From: Phialophora verrucosa
Lineage: Eukaryota > Ascomycota > Eurotiomycetes > Chaetothyriales > Herpotrichiellaceae
Assembly (NCBI GenBank): GCA_002099365.1
Contig: MSED01000001.1
Span: 1 to 64,000 of the forward strand
Direction: 5' to 3'
Length of the DNA stretch: 64,000 nucleotides
Every line of letters starts with the position of its first letter. The first letter of the stretch is position 1. The notes beneath the pieces are model-generated. The model did not search any database and was not told where the DNA came from. It saw nothing but the letters and a program-made list of their open reading frames with translations. Shown here in pieces: positions 1 through 12,229 of the stretch. A program made the position numbers and the translations under genes.

Positions 1-114
1 CCCTAACCCTAACCCTAACCCTAACCCTAACCCTAACCCTAACCCTAACCCTAACCCTAACCCTAACCCTAACCCTAACCCTAACCCTAACCCTAACCCT
101 AACCCTAACCCTAA
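1..114. repeat. Telomeric repeat tract
   Basis: Nineteen uninterrupted copies of CCCTAA run from base 1 to base 114, then stop abruptly at a GATCTAAGGG sequence. CCCTAA/TTAGGG is the usual telomere unit of filamentous ascomycetes. Because the C-rich strand reads 5'->3' into the chromosome from base 1, this is the left end of a chromosome assembled through to its telomere. No degenerate units are seen at the inner edge. Confidence 0.98.
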
Positions 115-1362
115 GATCTAAGGGACTAGACTTTTAGAAGAGGGAGAAAGTTTATATTTTACGAAAAAATATTAAAATAATAAGGCTATTAAATAAACTT
201 AATTATATAAAAATCGGACCTTATAAAATTAAGAGAAAATTAAGACTAATTATATTCGAAATAAGATTATTTATTAATATAAATATTTACTTAGTTTTTT
301 ATAAATCACTATTAGAAAAGGCTCTCTAAAACGCTAAACCTAAGCTAGTCTTAATCTATAAAGAGACTTAAGAGCCTTTATATAATATAGAAAGGATTAT
401 AAGCTACTTTAATAAAAGATTAAGATATTATCTAATTAAATAATTAGGGTATAATAACTTAAAGAATATATAAGAACTAGTAAAAAACTTACCTTTAGAT
501 ATAATTAAACGCTATAACTAATAATAAGGATTAAGCTAAGGGCCGATTAATTAGGATAGGACCCTTAAACCCGGCTATAGATTTAGGCTTTAGTTTAAAT
601 ATCTACTTTAATTAGGCGTTGTTTAGGGTAATAAATATAGTTAATAAAGTAATAAGAGAAGAATTAATATAATCTAACTCGTCTAAAGACTCTAGCTCCT
701 ATACTAATATTTTCCTTTATTTTTCTAATAAACTATCGGCCTTCTATTAGAGGCGCTTACGCTCGGTATTCGCCGAAGATAATATAAGCTATATACGAGT
801 AGCTTTAGCTAATATTCCTTTAATCTCTTTATCTTTCCGATAGGCGGCCTTAGCTAAACGGTTATACTAAGCCGTTAAAGCGTTAAACTCCTCTATAGAA
901 AAGGTACCGTTATAATTACGGACGCTCTTCTTTATATAAAATAAATATTTTAAATATCCGTTTAGTATAAAATATAAGGAGTTAGAATTTTAGTATAGAG
1001 TATATCGACCTATAGTAAATTTCTAATAACTAAAGGACTTAATTCGATAGATAGCGGTTTAGCGGCGAGAGGTAAAGGAGCGATTATTCTTTATTATACG
1101 AAACTAAGGTATAGTTAGCTATAAATAAAGAGCGAAGAAGAAGAATCGGAAACTATAAGTAAGTCTTACCTTAAAGTACACTAAGGGTAGTAAATAAGCT
1201 AAGGAGGGGAAAGTATTATAGTTTAACCTTTTTAATAACCGTTAGGGACTAGTAAGGGTAGGTCGGCTGAAGAGTTATAAGAATAAGTTAAGGATAGCCT
1301 TATAGCTACTAAGGACTATATTATATAATTATTTAGTAACGCTTAGGGGTGCTTTAGTTACT

Positions 1363-1401
1363 TACTACTAAGCACTACTAAGTACTACTAAGTATACTAA
1401 G
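1363..1401. repeat. Short tandem repeat inside the RIP region
   Basis: Four adjoining copies of a TACTACTAAG-like unit (the second begins with C, the last is 9 bp) lie within the mutated subtelomere. Nothing suggests a function. Confidence 0.6.
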
Positions 1402-2640
1402 CCGCTAAGAAGTATATATACGGACCGATAGCCCGTCCCTAGATACCTCTTATAGTTAATAATAGTTATACTCTAACCCTTACCTTTAGGCCTTAGGAGT
1501 GTTATTCTACCTTACGCTATTATAAGTAACTATATACCTTTACTTTAGGCTAGTATTATATTACTATTTTATTAGTAAGAGAAACCTCTCGAACTATAGT
1601 ATCACCTTATATAGAGCGATTCGTAATATAAAGCTCTAAGGCCGGCTATAAGAAAAGAAAGAAGTACTTAAAGATATATTAATAAAGTAAGATACTTAAT
1701 AAGAGAAATAATTTAGCTTAATAAATAAAGATAATATTTAGTTAAATAATTAAGGAATTATAATATATAAAGTTAAAGTTAAGGATAAAGCTATAGGTTA
1801 AATAATAAATATAGCTATAGCGTAAGATAAAGGCTAGTCGCTTAAGGTTAAAGCGATATATTAAGAGTTCTTTATTATTAAAGCGGCTATTCTTAAATCT
1901 AACTATTAGTAAAAGATATAGAGGGTTTAGTATTTATTAATAGTAGTATTTATATATTAGAGTTAAGTTTATTTATAGTTTATTTAAAGTAATAACTTAT
2001 ATATATAGAAGCCGATTAAGATAGTAGATTTAGTATTCTCCTTAAGGCTACTAAAGGAGCGCTATATAAGAAGATTATTTTACCGTTATTATATAGCTAT
2101 TAATAAAAGGTATACGCCTTAAAGGCGAGCTTATTTATACTTTAGCATCTAAATACGGGCGCGATAAGCGGCGACCCGCGCTCGGGTTTACTTACGCGAC
2201 CGGTTAAGCGCGGTATTACTAGAGCTTTTAGAGAGAGGATAATTATAATAAATTATAATAATATTATAAGTATTAATAAAATAATAATAATATTTATTAT
2301 TTATATTATAAATTAAAAGTCCTTATAATAAAGAATAATAATAATAGCTTAATATATAATACGCCTTTTTAGTTTAAATATAGTAAAGCTAGCCTTATAG
2401 CCTTATACGCGAAGCTAAGTAACTAACCTACTTAAGGCGCTAAATAGGCGACGACTTAATTAGGTTACTATACTACCTTATAATATCTTATAGCGTCGCC
2501 GCTATCGGTAATAGGTAAAATAAGGCGAAGAGAGTATAATAGAAGAGATCTTAATATTATTATCGCTCGAGAAGGGTCTATCCCTAAGCTATATATAAGG
2601 GGTAGAATTAATATTATAAATATTATTACTTTATTATATT

Positions 2641-3169
2641 AATTATTAAAGAACTAATAATAAAAAATTAAAATAAAATAATTTAAGATATTAAATATTA
2701 TTAAAAATATTATTATTTTAACTTAAATAATTTACTTAAAGAAGAAAAATATTTTTAAAATTTTAAAATAAAGTATTTTTTAAAAAGAAAATTTTTTTTT
2801 AAATTTATATTAAATATTATCTTAAAAAAATATAATATTAAAAATAAAATTAAAGATTAAAGTTAATTTATAAATTATAAATATAAATTTTTTTTTAATA
2901 TTTTTAGTTTTTCTTTATTCTTAATATAAAAGAAGTAAATAGAGTTTTTAATTATTAAAGAACTAGTAATAAATAATAAGAAGTTAAAATAAAGTAGCTT
3001 AAAATATTAAATAATATTAAATTTTTTTAATTTATATTAAATATTATCTTAAAGAAGTATAGCGTTATAAATAAAACTAAAAATTAAAGTTAACTTATAA
3101 ATTATAAATATAAAATTTCTTTTTAAATATTCTTATTTTTTCTTTATCCTTAATATAAAAGAGGCGGAT
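2641..3169. repeat. Diverged tandem duplication, RIP-affected
   Basis: Two direct copies lie side by side. Copy 1 is about 2641-2940 and copy 2 about 2950-3169. Both start with AATTATTAAAGAACTA, both carry an AATTTATATTAAATATTATCTTAAA-type core, and both end with a TTAATATAAAAGA motif. Copy 2 lacks about 80 bp of the middle of copy 1. The copies differ mostly by transitions, as expected if RIP acted on the duplicated pair. The original element cannot be identified. Confidence 0.7.
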
Positions 3170-3762
3170 AAAATATAAGGTTAGATATTTATATTATAAA
3201 TAGTAAAATATATTAAGCCTCCCCGCTAAGCTTAGGGAGTTAGGAGCTTACTTCCTATATACTTACTATATAAGAGTCTCTCTCTCCTCTCTTATACTTT
3301 AAGTTTATCTATTAGTTAAGATATAAGTTAAGGAGTAGCTTAATCTTCGATTATTTCCTTATCGCTACACTCTACTTATTTATATAAGCTTATTCCTAAT
3401 AATTTATAGTAAATACTAAAATAATATAAGGTTAGAGATAATAAATAGGTATAAGCTTAAGCTATTATTTCTTTATTAAAATTAAGTAATCTAAGGATAC
3501 TAGAGCTAAATAATAAGCCTAATAACACTAAATTCATAATAGGCTAGACGTTTCACTATTATTCTATCTAACCTACGGTCTAATATCTCTTTCTTTCGTG
3601 ACTTAACTAGATCCTCCTCGGATTATTAGGTGATAACATTATCCTAGGTTGACTTCTGGCCATCTATCTATAACCCCCGGATGCTAAACTAGACATAAAA
3701 TTGCTGATTCACCGACAAGATACGGGTTGAAGGATCTCAATTAAAGTCCTTCATCGAACATG

Positions 3763-4965
3763 CTAGGTGGAGTCCTGGGGAAATCTAGCTCCGCCTTCCT
3801 TTCTTACTTGGTCCAGCATCGTCAGCGCCCTGAGTGTTTCATCCAAGGGCATAACGTCGCTTTCTTTGGAGCCTCGGCTTAGCTGCATTGCGACATGATC
3901 TGCTTCATAGTAGAAGCCTTTTCCGCCAGCGGGCTCAGTGAATTGCAAGACCTCCTTCGACATCGTTTCGGCGCCAGGATCGCGTTTGTCTCCCATATCC
4001 TGGCCTGCATCGGCGCCTTTGCGCAGAATCGTAATGGTTTCAGGCATCGAAGCTGTCGCCCCGCTGACCAGCACCATCCCCTGACTGCCCTCGATACGGC
4101 AGAACGTATAATCGGTCTTGGCCAGCGTCGTGGAGGTGAGGATCCCATGCCTTCCGGTCGAAGGGTAGAAGATTAGCATGGACGAGATAACGTCAATGCC
4201 ATCCGACAGCGTCTGTGCAGAATGCAGGATCGGAGGGATTCCTTCGCCTGGTCGCTCTTCCAATGTAAGCAGTCCCCAAGTCAGTGAGTAGGTGCCAATG
4301 TCCAACAAGGATCCAGCACCCAAGGCAGGGTCTCTCAGCCTCGACTTGGCCGGTAGACTGGCCAACGGCATATCAAGGCCAAAGTCACAGAAGGTGCGCC
4401 AGATCTGACCAATGGCCCGGTCCTGGTGGAGAATTTTGTGGAGCGTCTTCACGAGGGGGAAGAAGCGAGTCCACAGACCTTCCATCACGAACACGCCCTT
4501 GCTCTTCGCCGCGTCAATCACTTCCCGGGCTTCAGGAGCATTTAATGTGAATGGCTTCTCGCACAAGACGTGCTTGCCGGCACGAATTGCATCCAAACAG
4601 TTTTGCTTGTGGAATGCGTGGGGCGTGGCGATGTAAACCACGTCAACGTTTTGGTCGGCGTAAACGTCTGTGTACGAGCCATAGCAAGCCGGTCTGTCAG
4701 CCTCGTTTGGTAGATGTCGTTTCACGAAATCTTGGGCTTTGCTGATGCTCGAGGACCCGACCGCTGTGATTTGGTGGACGGCTTTCGCATCCTGCCGTGC
4801 AATCGAAAGATCCTCTACGAACCAGGATGCTATCATGCCGGTGGCTGCAATGACATGGTACGTTAGTATACACGGAAGATGCCGAGATCAAGCGACAGGC
4901 TCTGCATAAGGAGATTTACCTATGATACCCCAACGAACAGTGGGAACTTTGTCTTGGGGATGCAT
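3763..4965 (-). CDS. Gfo/Idh/MocA oxidoreductase, dimeric dihydrodiol / D-xylose dehydrogenase type
   Basis: NAD(P)-dependent oxidoreductase of the trans-1,2-dihydrobenzene-1,2-diol dehydrogenase family, whose fungal members include NADP D-xylose dehydrogenases. Two exons on the minus strand, 4965-4920 and 4844-3763, are joined over a 75-nt intron (gtaaat...ttgcag with a CTAAC branch site) and give 375 residues. The small first exon supplies the N-terminal strand and the first half of the Rossmann glycine loop; after the join residues 11-19 read RWGIIATGM. The TPHAFH motif (about 89-94) and the EKP motif (111-113) that carries the catalytic lysine are intact. The start is the first ATG in frame with the Rossmann strand. 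It is the first gene inside the RIP region and lies next to a sugar transporter, which suggests a role in sugar or aromatic diol oxidation. The exact substrate cannot be read from the sequence. Confidence 0.88.
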
Positions 4966-5337
4966 CGTCAGAGCAAAAGTGGAAAGGGGTCGACGAAGTG
5001 TGTCTTGTCTCATCCTGTCTTGTTTTGGGGCGGGAGGAGTTTATATGCAGATCCAAAGCTCCACGCACTAGTTGCCGCGAAAAAGCAAAGGACACCCAGT
5101 CCCTTCGGTTCATGGGGAGTGTCGGGTGATAGACAGGGAATAATGTGGGTCTATCTCATCGCAAAAAATCACGGCGCCTGTATGTGACACCAAAACACAT
5201 CATGGGAGAAATATCAGAGGACAGCTTCACGACAGGTTAGGACAATCTCCAATCAATCTGAGAATCAGTATTGATGCTTCTACGACAATTTATTGGGATA
5301 TGGTCACAAGATTATCATGCTCAAGGGTACACAAGCT
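4966..5337. other. Intergenic, promoter side of the first gene
   Basis: These 372 bp separate the 5' end of the minus-strand dehydrogenase from the 3' end of the next minus-strand gene. I see no gene or RNA here. Confidence 0.6.
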
Positions 5338-7200
5338 TCACACAGTCGCAATGTCCACACCCGAAAAAGGCTTCTCTCCCTCTGCCCGAGCGAGCACCGC
5401 AGGGTTGTCCTGAACTCCTCGCAGCAACTGGGTCAGACCAACCTGCTCCCTGACACTGGCAAGGGCCTCCGTCTCGTGCTGGCCCGTTATGCTGCCAAAT
5501 ACCATATCCATCTCCTCCAGGGTCTTGTTCTTGGTCTCCGGAACGAAGAGCCACACAAAAATGGCGCCCATAAACAGCCAGACGGCGAAAAACAAGTACA
5601 TCCCCCAGGAAATACCCTTAATCATCGGTGGAACGATGAATGCAATGATGAAATTGTTCATCCAATTTGAAGACGCGCCGATCGAGGTCCCCTTCGCACG
5701 AATGGAGAGCGGAAATATTTCTAACCACAATATGTCAGTATGCATCTCACGTATCTCCGGGCAAAAAGGGGCTTCTATGCGTACCGGCAATCAGCACCCA
5801 GCTAGCTGGGCCCCATGAGTAGCCGAAGTTGGCAATATAGAACCAAATCAAAGCTACCGCCGCCCAGCCGGCAGCAGCGTGCGCAGTCCAGTCATGTCGG
5901 CATTTGGCCACAATAACCGCAACACTGAGCATGGAAAAGAACATGCCCGCAGAGCCGGCCAGGAGGAGCTGTTTGCGCCCGACTTTGTCAATGAGCATGA
6001 TTGCGGGCACAGTCACCACAACGTTAACCACACCGGTAACTCCCGTTGCGAGCAGCGCTGTGGTGCCACTGGTGAGGCCCAGACTCTCGAATATCGATGT
6101 AGCATAGTAGATGATGGAATCAATGCCGCTCCATTGCTGGAAGAACATGATAAGACCAGCAATCGCAACTCGTTTGAAATTGTCCTTGGTGCGAAAGATA
6201 TTGGAGTACTGGGCGAACTCCCTCCTCCAAACACTTCCCCCTGCGGCTTCAGCAAGATGAGGAAAACGCTCGTCGAACATGAGTCTCTCGAAGGTCACCT
6301 CAGCCTTGATTTCCAAGAACTCGACCTGCACCAGTTCATGATCGGGTGGCAAACCGCGGAGAGAAGCAAGAGTTGCCAAGGCCTCGGCTTCACGCCATCT
6401 GTTCATGAGCATCCTCGGGCTGAACGGCAAGATGAAGATGACGCCCAGGGCCAAAACGATGGCGGGAAGACCCTGGATGAGGAGTGGCAGACGCCATGCC
6501 CAGTCGGACTGGCCCTCACCAGTACCTCCGATATAGTTCGTCCCGTAGCCAATCCAGTATGAAATCATAATACCAATCGTCGTGGAAAGTTGCTGGAGAG
6601 CAACAAGAAGGCCTCGCATCTCAGGGGGTGCCAATTCCGCATTGTACAAGGGCCTGTGGAAGTGTAAGCATTGATCATTGCTGCATCCGATAGAACCACG
6701 TCATACCCGACTGCGGTGAGGGTGCCAACTCCGATACCAGTGAAGAAACGACCAGCGTAGAGATACGAGCCGTTCCGAGCACCCGCCGCGAGGAACGATC
6801 CCAGAATAACCCAAAGCGCTCCGCTGAGCATGGTATACCTCCTCGTGAAGACCTCGGCAAAAACTCCGGCGGACAAAGCCCCCACCCAGCCTCCAAGTTG
6901 CAAAATCGAGGTCAACCAACCTGTCTTGCCCGACGAGTCTGTGATGCTCGAGAACTGGTTCTTGAAAGAGGTCATCGCCAGGGCTTGTGAGATGACACCC
7001 TGTTGGTATCCGTATTCAAGACCGCCGAACCTTGGAGTCGCTGTCAGTGTAGCTCGCACCTAGGACGGCTTGGTCACTCACGAAGCGAAAAGGGCGATGA
7101 GGAACACCTTCTTGTTTTGGAAAAGGGCTGAAACGCCAGTCTTGTGACTGTAGGCCAGCCGCTTTCCGGCAGCCGTGTCCGCGGTGGCGCCTGCTACCAT
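5338..7200 (-). CDS. MFS sugar transporter (hexose-transporter family)
   Basis: Plasma-membrane sugar:proton symporter of the fungal sugar porter family. Four exons on the minus strand, 7200-7082, 7030-6707, 6653-5785 and 5720-5338, with introns of 51, 53 and 64 nt, give 564 residues. The joins restore family motifs: FGGLEYGYQQG in the first membrane segment, a GRFFTGIGVG loop, PLYNAELAPPEMRG between segments 4 and 5, FFQQWSGIDSIIYY in segment 7, and PETKNKTLEEMD after segment 12. Length and the twelve hydrophobic segments fit the family. The start is the ATG at 7200, which opens the only frame that splices into segment 1. It lies between two Gfo/Idh/MocA oxidoreductases on the same strand, so its sugar is probably oxidised by one of them. 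The sugar cannot be deduced. Confidence 0.92.
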
Positions 7201-8205
7201 TGTGAAGGTCCAAGACTCAAGTCAAGATGGGAAGGGTTGCAAGGGTTGGCTTCTAATATCTGCTCTTCGGTATTCCTGGGTCAGGTCGAGGGTGCCCAAA
7301 GAGTGAAGAGGGGGGAGAGAAAAGAGGAAGAGAGGAAGCAAGGAAGATATAAGTTTGTTCGAGCCGGTTTGTCCGTACACCAAACGTGTCTGCAACTGCC
7401 GTCGAAAGTGGGAATCTCGACTTACAGTAGTCTCATGGAGTATCGCGATCAGAGGCCACGTGAGAGGGTGGAGACGTCCAGGACCTGAGCGATGGAAGCA
7501 GGAGGGAAACATTCTGATTAGGGGAGAATCAGTTACCGGGGGCCTAGAGCGGGTGAAAATGGAGGGTGGAAAACGGAAGCTGGAGACTGGAGACTGGGGA
7601 ACCCTCAGAGCACGCGAGTCTTGGAGGTTGATCGTTCACCGGGGATTATCGGCATGATCATCAGGACTCCTGTGTAGGGTGATGTTGTCCCCCAACCATG
7701 ACCTCTACACGGGGAGTATCGGTTCGTTGGCCGAGTAAGAAATTAGTTAGTGTGGATACAAATCTGATTCGCTGTCTCGGGCTGCCCGAATACCGACACC
7801 AGGGACTTGGGCCAAACCACAAGAGCTGACAGGCTCTAAGAATTGTGGCGGTGAAGCATATCATTTTAGTACGTGCTTGATGAAGGTGTTGCAACTCGAG
7901 CAAATGCCATGCAGCAAGAATTAGGCACTCCAGGCCGCCATCTCATCGGGTTAGTGTCGCATACCACGGGTTGCCAGGCAGTACTGCGTACCATATCCGC
8001 GAAGCCTCCATGTCCATCATTCGCGTGATTTGGCTCAGATCTATCTCCACTATCATCCTGTTGCAAAGACGACTGTTTGAGAAGTCCGTGAGGACTAGAC
8101 AATGATGTATCTATTGCTAGCTCCTATTTCTATCGCCGTTGCACCGCCTTCTAAATGTGTGGAAAATGCAAGCATGTCATCAAGAACGCTTCGTTTCGTG
8201 TTGGA
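7201..8205. other. Intergenic, transporter promoter region
   Basis: About 1 kb upstream of the minus-strand transporter. It holds a purine-rich run near 7300-7345 (GGGGGAGAGAAAAGAGG-like), which could be a nucleosome-free promoter element, and only short open frames that resemble nothing I know. Confidence 0.5.
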
Positions 8206-9493
8206 TCAGTGGATGCCGTTGATCTTCACAGCGCCAGAAGACATGCCATTTGTTTGTGTTTGTGCATGAACCCCAGCCTTCATTATCATACCGAAGATTT
8301 CAAGATCTTTCCTTGCGTCTGCTGCAGTCGTTTTCGGTGGCTTGCCGTCCACGGCCAGCGCGTACAGCTCTTTCATTTCGAGAGTATAAGGGTCTTCGTA
8401 GGTCCTCCTCACCACCGATTCTCGATAGGAGCCGTCGCGGGTCTTCTCTCGAATCTTCATCACCGTTGGGAGGCCTTTTACATACGGGGACTCGTAGTGT
8501 ATACTGACGGTCTTCTCCTCCGCGAATATTTCGATGCTCGCATCGAAACGAGGCACCCCATCAATCCCCGACTCGTAGGATACAGCGAAACCGGGATATT
8601 GGAACAGAGCGCTGTACTCAACGTTAGCATGGCTGCCATATCACTAAGTCGCGTACTGACCTCCAGAACGGTGGACCAGAAGGCGAGCATAGGGCAGCGC
8701 CAAGCGTCTTGATGGGCATGCCCAGAACCTCGCGCATGGCGCTCAGATCATGAGACCCGAGACTGCCCAAATGTCGCCACATCAACGAGGTGACCGGGGT
8801 CGTCGATATGCCGAGTTCCTGGCCGAGAGCTCGGTCCAGAAGATCGTTGTTTCTCGTCTGCAGCTCTTTTGAGTCGTGGGGGCTGAAGTCGCGGAACGTC
8901 TTGGGAAACGTGCCGGACTGATCAACAAAAACCGAATTGGGACCAACAATGTCCCTCACTCTGGCGTAGAGGACCTTGTCTATCCCACCAACTTCCTTGA
9001 CAGCGTCCACAAAAGCTGCTGCATATCTCCTCATGTAGCCGACCATCACCTCTCCAGACGATTGCGCCTCGGCTTGGACAACGAGGTCTGCATCTGCCAG
9101 GCTCAGAGCCATTGGTTTCTCCACGAACACGATCTTGTTGTACTTGAGCCCCAACAGCGTATGCGGCACATGGAAAGCGTCGCTATTCGCGATCATAACC
9201 ACATCAACGTCGCTGGCGGCGCAGAGCTCCTCCGCATGCTGTGTCGTATTGGGTTCTGAGCCTAAGACCTTCGACCGACAGTGTGCAAGAGCGTTCGCTG
9301 AGACATCACAAAGATATGTGATCACAAAGTAGTCCGATAGATATCCCAAAGTCGGAATGTGCGCGACTTGGGTGATTTCGCCGCAGCTGGAATCATAAGT
9401 TTAGCGAGTCACGTCTCCGTGCCAGTCATTCAATTCGACTTACCCTATGATGCCAACGCGCACTACCCTTTGAGGGGTGCTAGGAGCAGCCAT
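8206..9493 (-). CDS. Gfo/Idh/MocA family oxidoreductase (inositol 2-dehydrogenase-like)
   Basis: NAD(P)-dependent sugar or polyol oxidoreductase. Three minus-strand exons, 9493-9444, 9386-8661 and 8611-8206, with introns of 57 and 49 nt (the second with a GCTAAC branch site), give 393 residues. The first exon ends inside the nucleotide-binding loop, and after joining residues 13-21 read VGIIGCGEI. VFVEKP (about 103-108) carries the expected catalytic lysine. The second join restores PFWSALFQYPGF ahead of YESGIDGVPRFDA, a block typical of the C-terminal substrate domain in fungal members. It is head-to-head with the Zn2Cys6 regulator (420 bp between start codons), so the two may share a promoter. 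Its relation to the oxidoreductase at 3763-4965 is only at superfamily level. Substrate unknown. Confidence 0.88.
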
Positions 9494-9913
9494 GATAGCC
9501 AAGTATCTCGGGGGGAGGAAGAATGGATTGTTTGCGGGAATCTTGGCTTTGGTCAGGAATGACTTGAGTGCGGGAGCGAGAAAGAATGAGAAGAAATCAA
9601 GTACTTGTCATCATCTCAGAACTGTGATAACGGGACAAGGCGTGCCGTCGCGATCCATTACCACTGCGGTCAGGTCCACACTCCTACAAGTACGTACAAG
9701 TGGCAAAGCCTTCTGACGCCAAATACAGTAAGTGTGTGGGGCCAACAGGCAAAGAGTCAAGCCAAGACCCAAAAGCTTCTTCGCCCTTTAAACCCGACAT
9801 TCCCCTACCACTTGACTTCTCACATTGCAACTCCCTAACTTCCCCGCAGCACCTCTACCGACGTTCCCCTTCACTTTCTCAGACTAAGATTGGTCGACGA
9901 CAGATACGGCAAG
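9494..9913. promoter_or_regulatory. Divergent promoter region
   Basis: These 420 bp lie between the start codons of a minus-strand oxidoreductase and a plus-strand Zn2Cys6 regulator and must hold both promoters. I could not pick out a convincing paired CGG site or TATA box. Confidence 0.5.
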
Positions 9914-12229
9914 ATGGACTCCGCGTTGGATGACTTGCAGAGCTCACAGCGTTCTCGTTACCTGTCCCACTTACCTGAGACCTCGGCGGAGAAACCAAGA
10001 CATGGAGAGACGCACATAGAGACTGACAATACGGCCTCTACTCAGGCCACGGCTTCTCCTCGCGGGCCGCAAAAGCGACCGGCATCACACCGCAGAGCCA
10101 TGAACTACCCGCGCAAGCGATCGGTTGTGGCATGTACACGTTGTCGCGCCCGTAAAACAAAGTGCGACAACCAGCGACCCCAATGTGGCTTTTGCGTATC
10201 CGTCGGGGCTGATTGCCAGTATGAAGGTACTTCAGAACATTCGTCGTAGGCACCTGTCAAACTGGATGGTGATTGGCTCTCGAGCTGACTATGTACCCCG
10301 TTATGGGGATCTAGTTTCGATCCTGCCAGCCTCTATATTATTGGCTGTTTAAAGGAGATCCTCGAAAAGCAAGATAGGTTGATGAGCTGTGTCTCTAAAG
10401 GGGAAGTCTATGAGAAACGATTGACCAAAGCCGTGCCCCTTACCGCCAAACGGATTGGATTAGACGACGACACCCTGAATGCAAGTTTTCCAGACCCTGA
10501 TGTTGACTCTACGCACGACGAATCAACAGCAAATTATCTAAAAATACCTTCATCGCGCACGACGCCCGATGTCATCCTCTCATGGCCTGTTTTCGCCGCA
10601 TGCTATCCACCCGACTGTCTTCAGTCGGCCATCCTTGAATCAACAGGTTGGGGTTCGATCACAGAAGGTGAGGATGACTCCCACGGTTCTAGCGCAAGGC
10701 ATGGATCACATGTCGCGCGAGTAATATCGTCAGGGTTCCAAGAGACGGATGTCTGGAGATTAATGGACCAATTTCTTTCACTGGTTCACACGAAGAATCC
10801 AATACTAGATGAGACCACTCTGAGAAGAATGGTAGGCACGGTGGCTGAAGAAGGGTTGAGCTGGAATGGACAGTCTTGCCTCGTGGTTTGTCGATTCATG
10901 TCCTCTGCTACCATATTAAGGGTTTTGCTGACACTGACACGCAGCTACTTGTCTGTGCATTAGGTGCAATTGCCACGCCATTTGAGGAGGCGCGCTCGCA
11001 GGCGACGCTGGATCCTCGTGTTTTCAATCAGCTGCCACCTTCCAGTCATCAGTCTGATCTTTCAACAGCAGAGTCCTTGTATATCCTAGCTCGGCGACGC
11101 ATTGGCCTACCTGCTCACTCCATCCTCTCCTCTCAATGCTGCTTCCTCTCAGGGGTGTATCTGATGTATACCCTCCGACCCGTTGAGGCATTCCGGGAGT
11201 TCCACCAGGCATCTATCATATATCAAATATATTTGAAGTCAAGTCCTTCCATCGCAGAGTCCATACAAGCTCGAAGGAGTGAGCAGAGGATGTATTGGAG
11301 CTGCTTCAAATCGGAGTGGTAAGTTGCACGTCGCTTCCTTGTTTGCGGCGTCGTCGGAGACTGAGTGAATGTACAGCGAAATCTTGTCCGAGATTCCTCT
11401 CCCAGAGTCCGGAATTGCCGACATTGATTACCCACATATGTTTCCTTCGCCTCCCGATCTGACCGCTGATTTGGCGGAGAACGCTCGCACCACAGGAGCG
11501 GGTATCAGCCCTGCGTCATCGTCCTCGCTCAGGCCCGGTGAGGGCGCCAGGGCTAACCGCCAGCGAGAACAAAGTTGGTTTTACTACCTGTCGGAAATTG
11601 CCCTCCGTCGAATCGGTAACCGAGTCCTCAATGCTTTCTATTGGGACAACGTCTCCTCCTGGATGCACATGAACGTGGAGTCGAACGTCAAAGTGGCCGA
11701 CCACTTCATGAAATTACTGGCTGAATGGCACAAAGGCCTTCCGCCGCTCCTCAATTTCGACGCAGAAAGCCTCGGTGAGATTCCGTGGGAGGAGTTGCCC
11801 TTTATGATACGATCAAGGATGCTGGAGATACAAAGTTGGATATACCGGCCCTTTCTTTTCTATGCGATACATTGTGCTGTCGACGATGAGTACCGGTCAT
11901 TGGTTCACCCATTCGTGGCCCAAGCACTACAGAACAGCGTCCATCTCATTGCAAATAGCTCGATCCGTCACAGGCATCATGGCATATGGTACACATCTCG
12001 TGTCAGTGCCAGTGCGGCCCTCTCGATCCTTGCCGCAGCTCGGAGTGGCCACATTGAACTGCCGGCGGGCTGGCGCGATACAGTTCAACTTGCCATTGAG
12101 ACGCTCCGATATTGGGAAGCCGAAGCCCCGGGTGATTTGCGCAAAGTCCGTACCATACTGGAGGAAATGTTGTGGCAAATGATTCCAGCCGATGCTGTTG
12201 GGGCTACTGGACTCCCTCCCGTAGCCTGA
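9914..12229 (+). CDS. Zn2Cys6 transcription factor
   Basis: Fungal binuclear zinc-cluster regulator. Exons 9914-10218, 10315-10885, 10945-11318 and 11377-12229 give 700 residues. The zinc cluster is complete: C74-x2-C77-x6-C84-x6-C91-x2-C94-x6-C101. The first intron falls directly after the last cysteine, a common place in this family. Its donor (GTATGA at 10219) was chosen because it is the only one found that keeps the frame into the FDPASL segment; a nearby GTACTT donor does not, so this boundary is the least certain. The C-terminal half looks like the fungal middle-homology region, with a CFKSECE join at the last intron. It is divergent from the oxidoreductase at 8206 and followed by a beta-glucosidase on the same strand, so a pathway-specific sugar regulator is likely. 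Confidence 0.87.

Larger units (their letters stand above)
115..3530. repeat. RIP-mutated, gene-free subtelomeric DNA
   Basis: This stretch is very TA-rich and dense in stop codons on both strands, with no open frame of 60 codons. CA and TG dinucleotides are almost absent (I noticed only a handful, for example near 305, 1178, 1350, 1498, 1604, 2146 and 3365), while TA is in great excess and CG persists (for example the CpG-rich patch at 2155-2215). That is the pattern left by C-to-T change at CpA on both strands, i.e. repeat-induced point mutation. The DNA was probably transposon or duplicated subtelomeric sequence, but it is too decayed to name. CA/TG returns to normal from about 3530, and 3531-3762 is ordinary non-coding DNA before the first gene. 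Confidence 0.9.
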
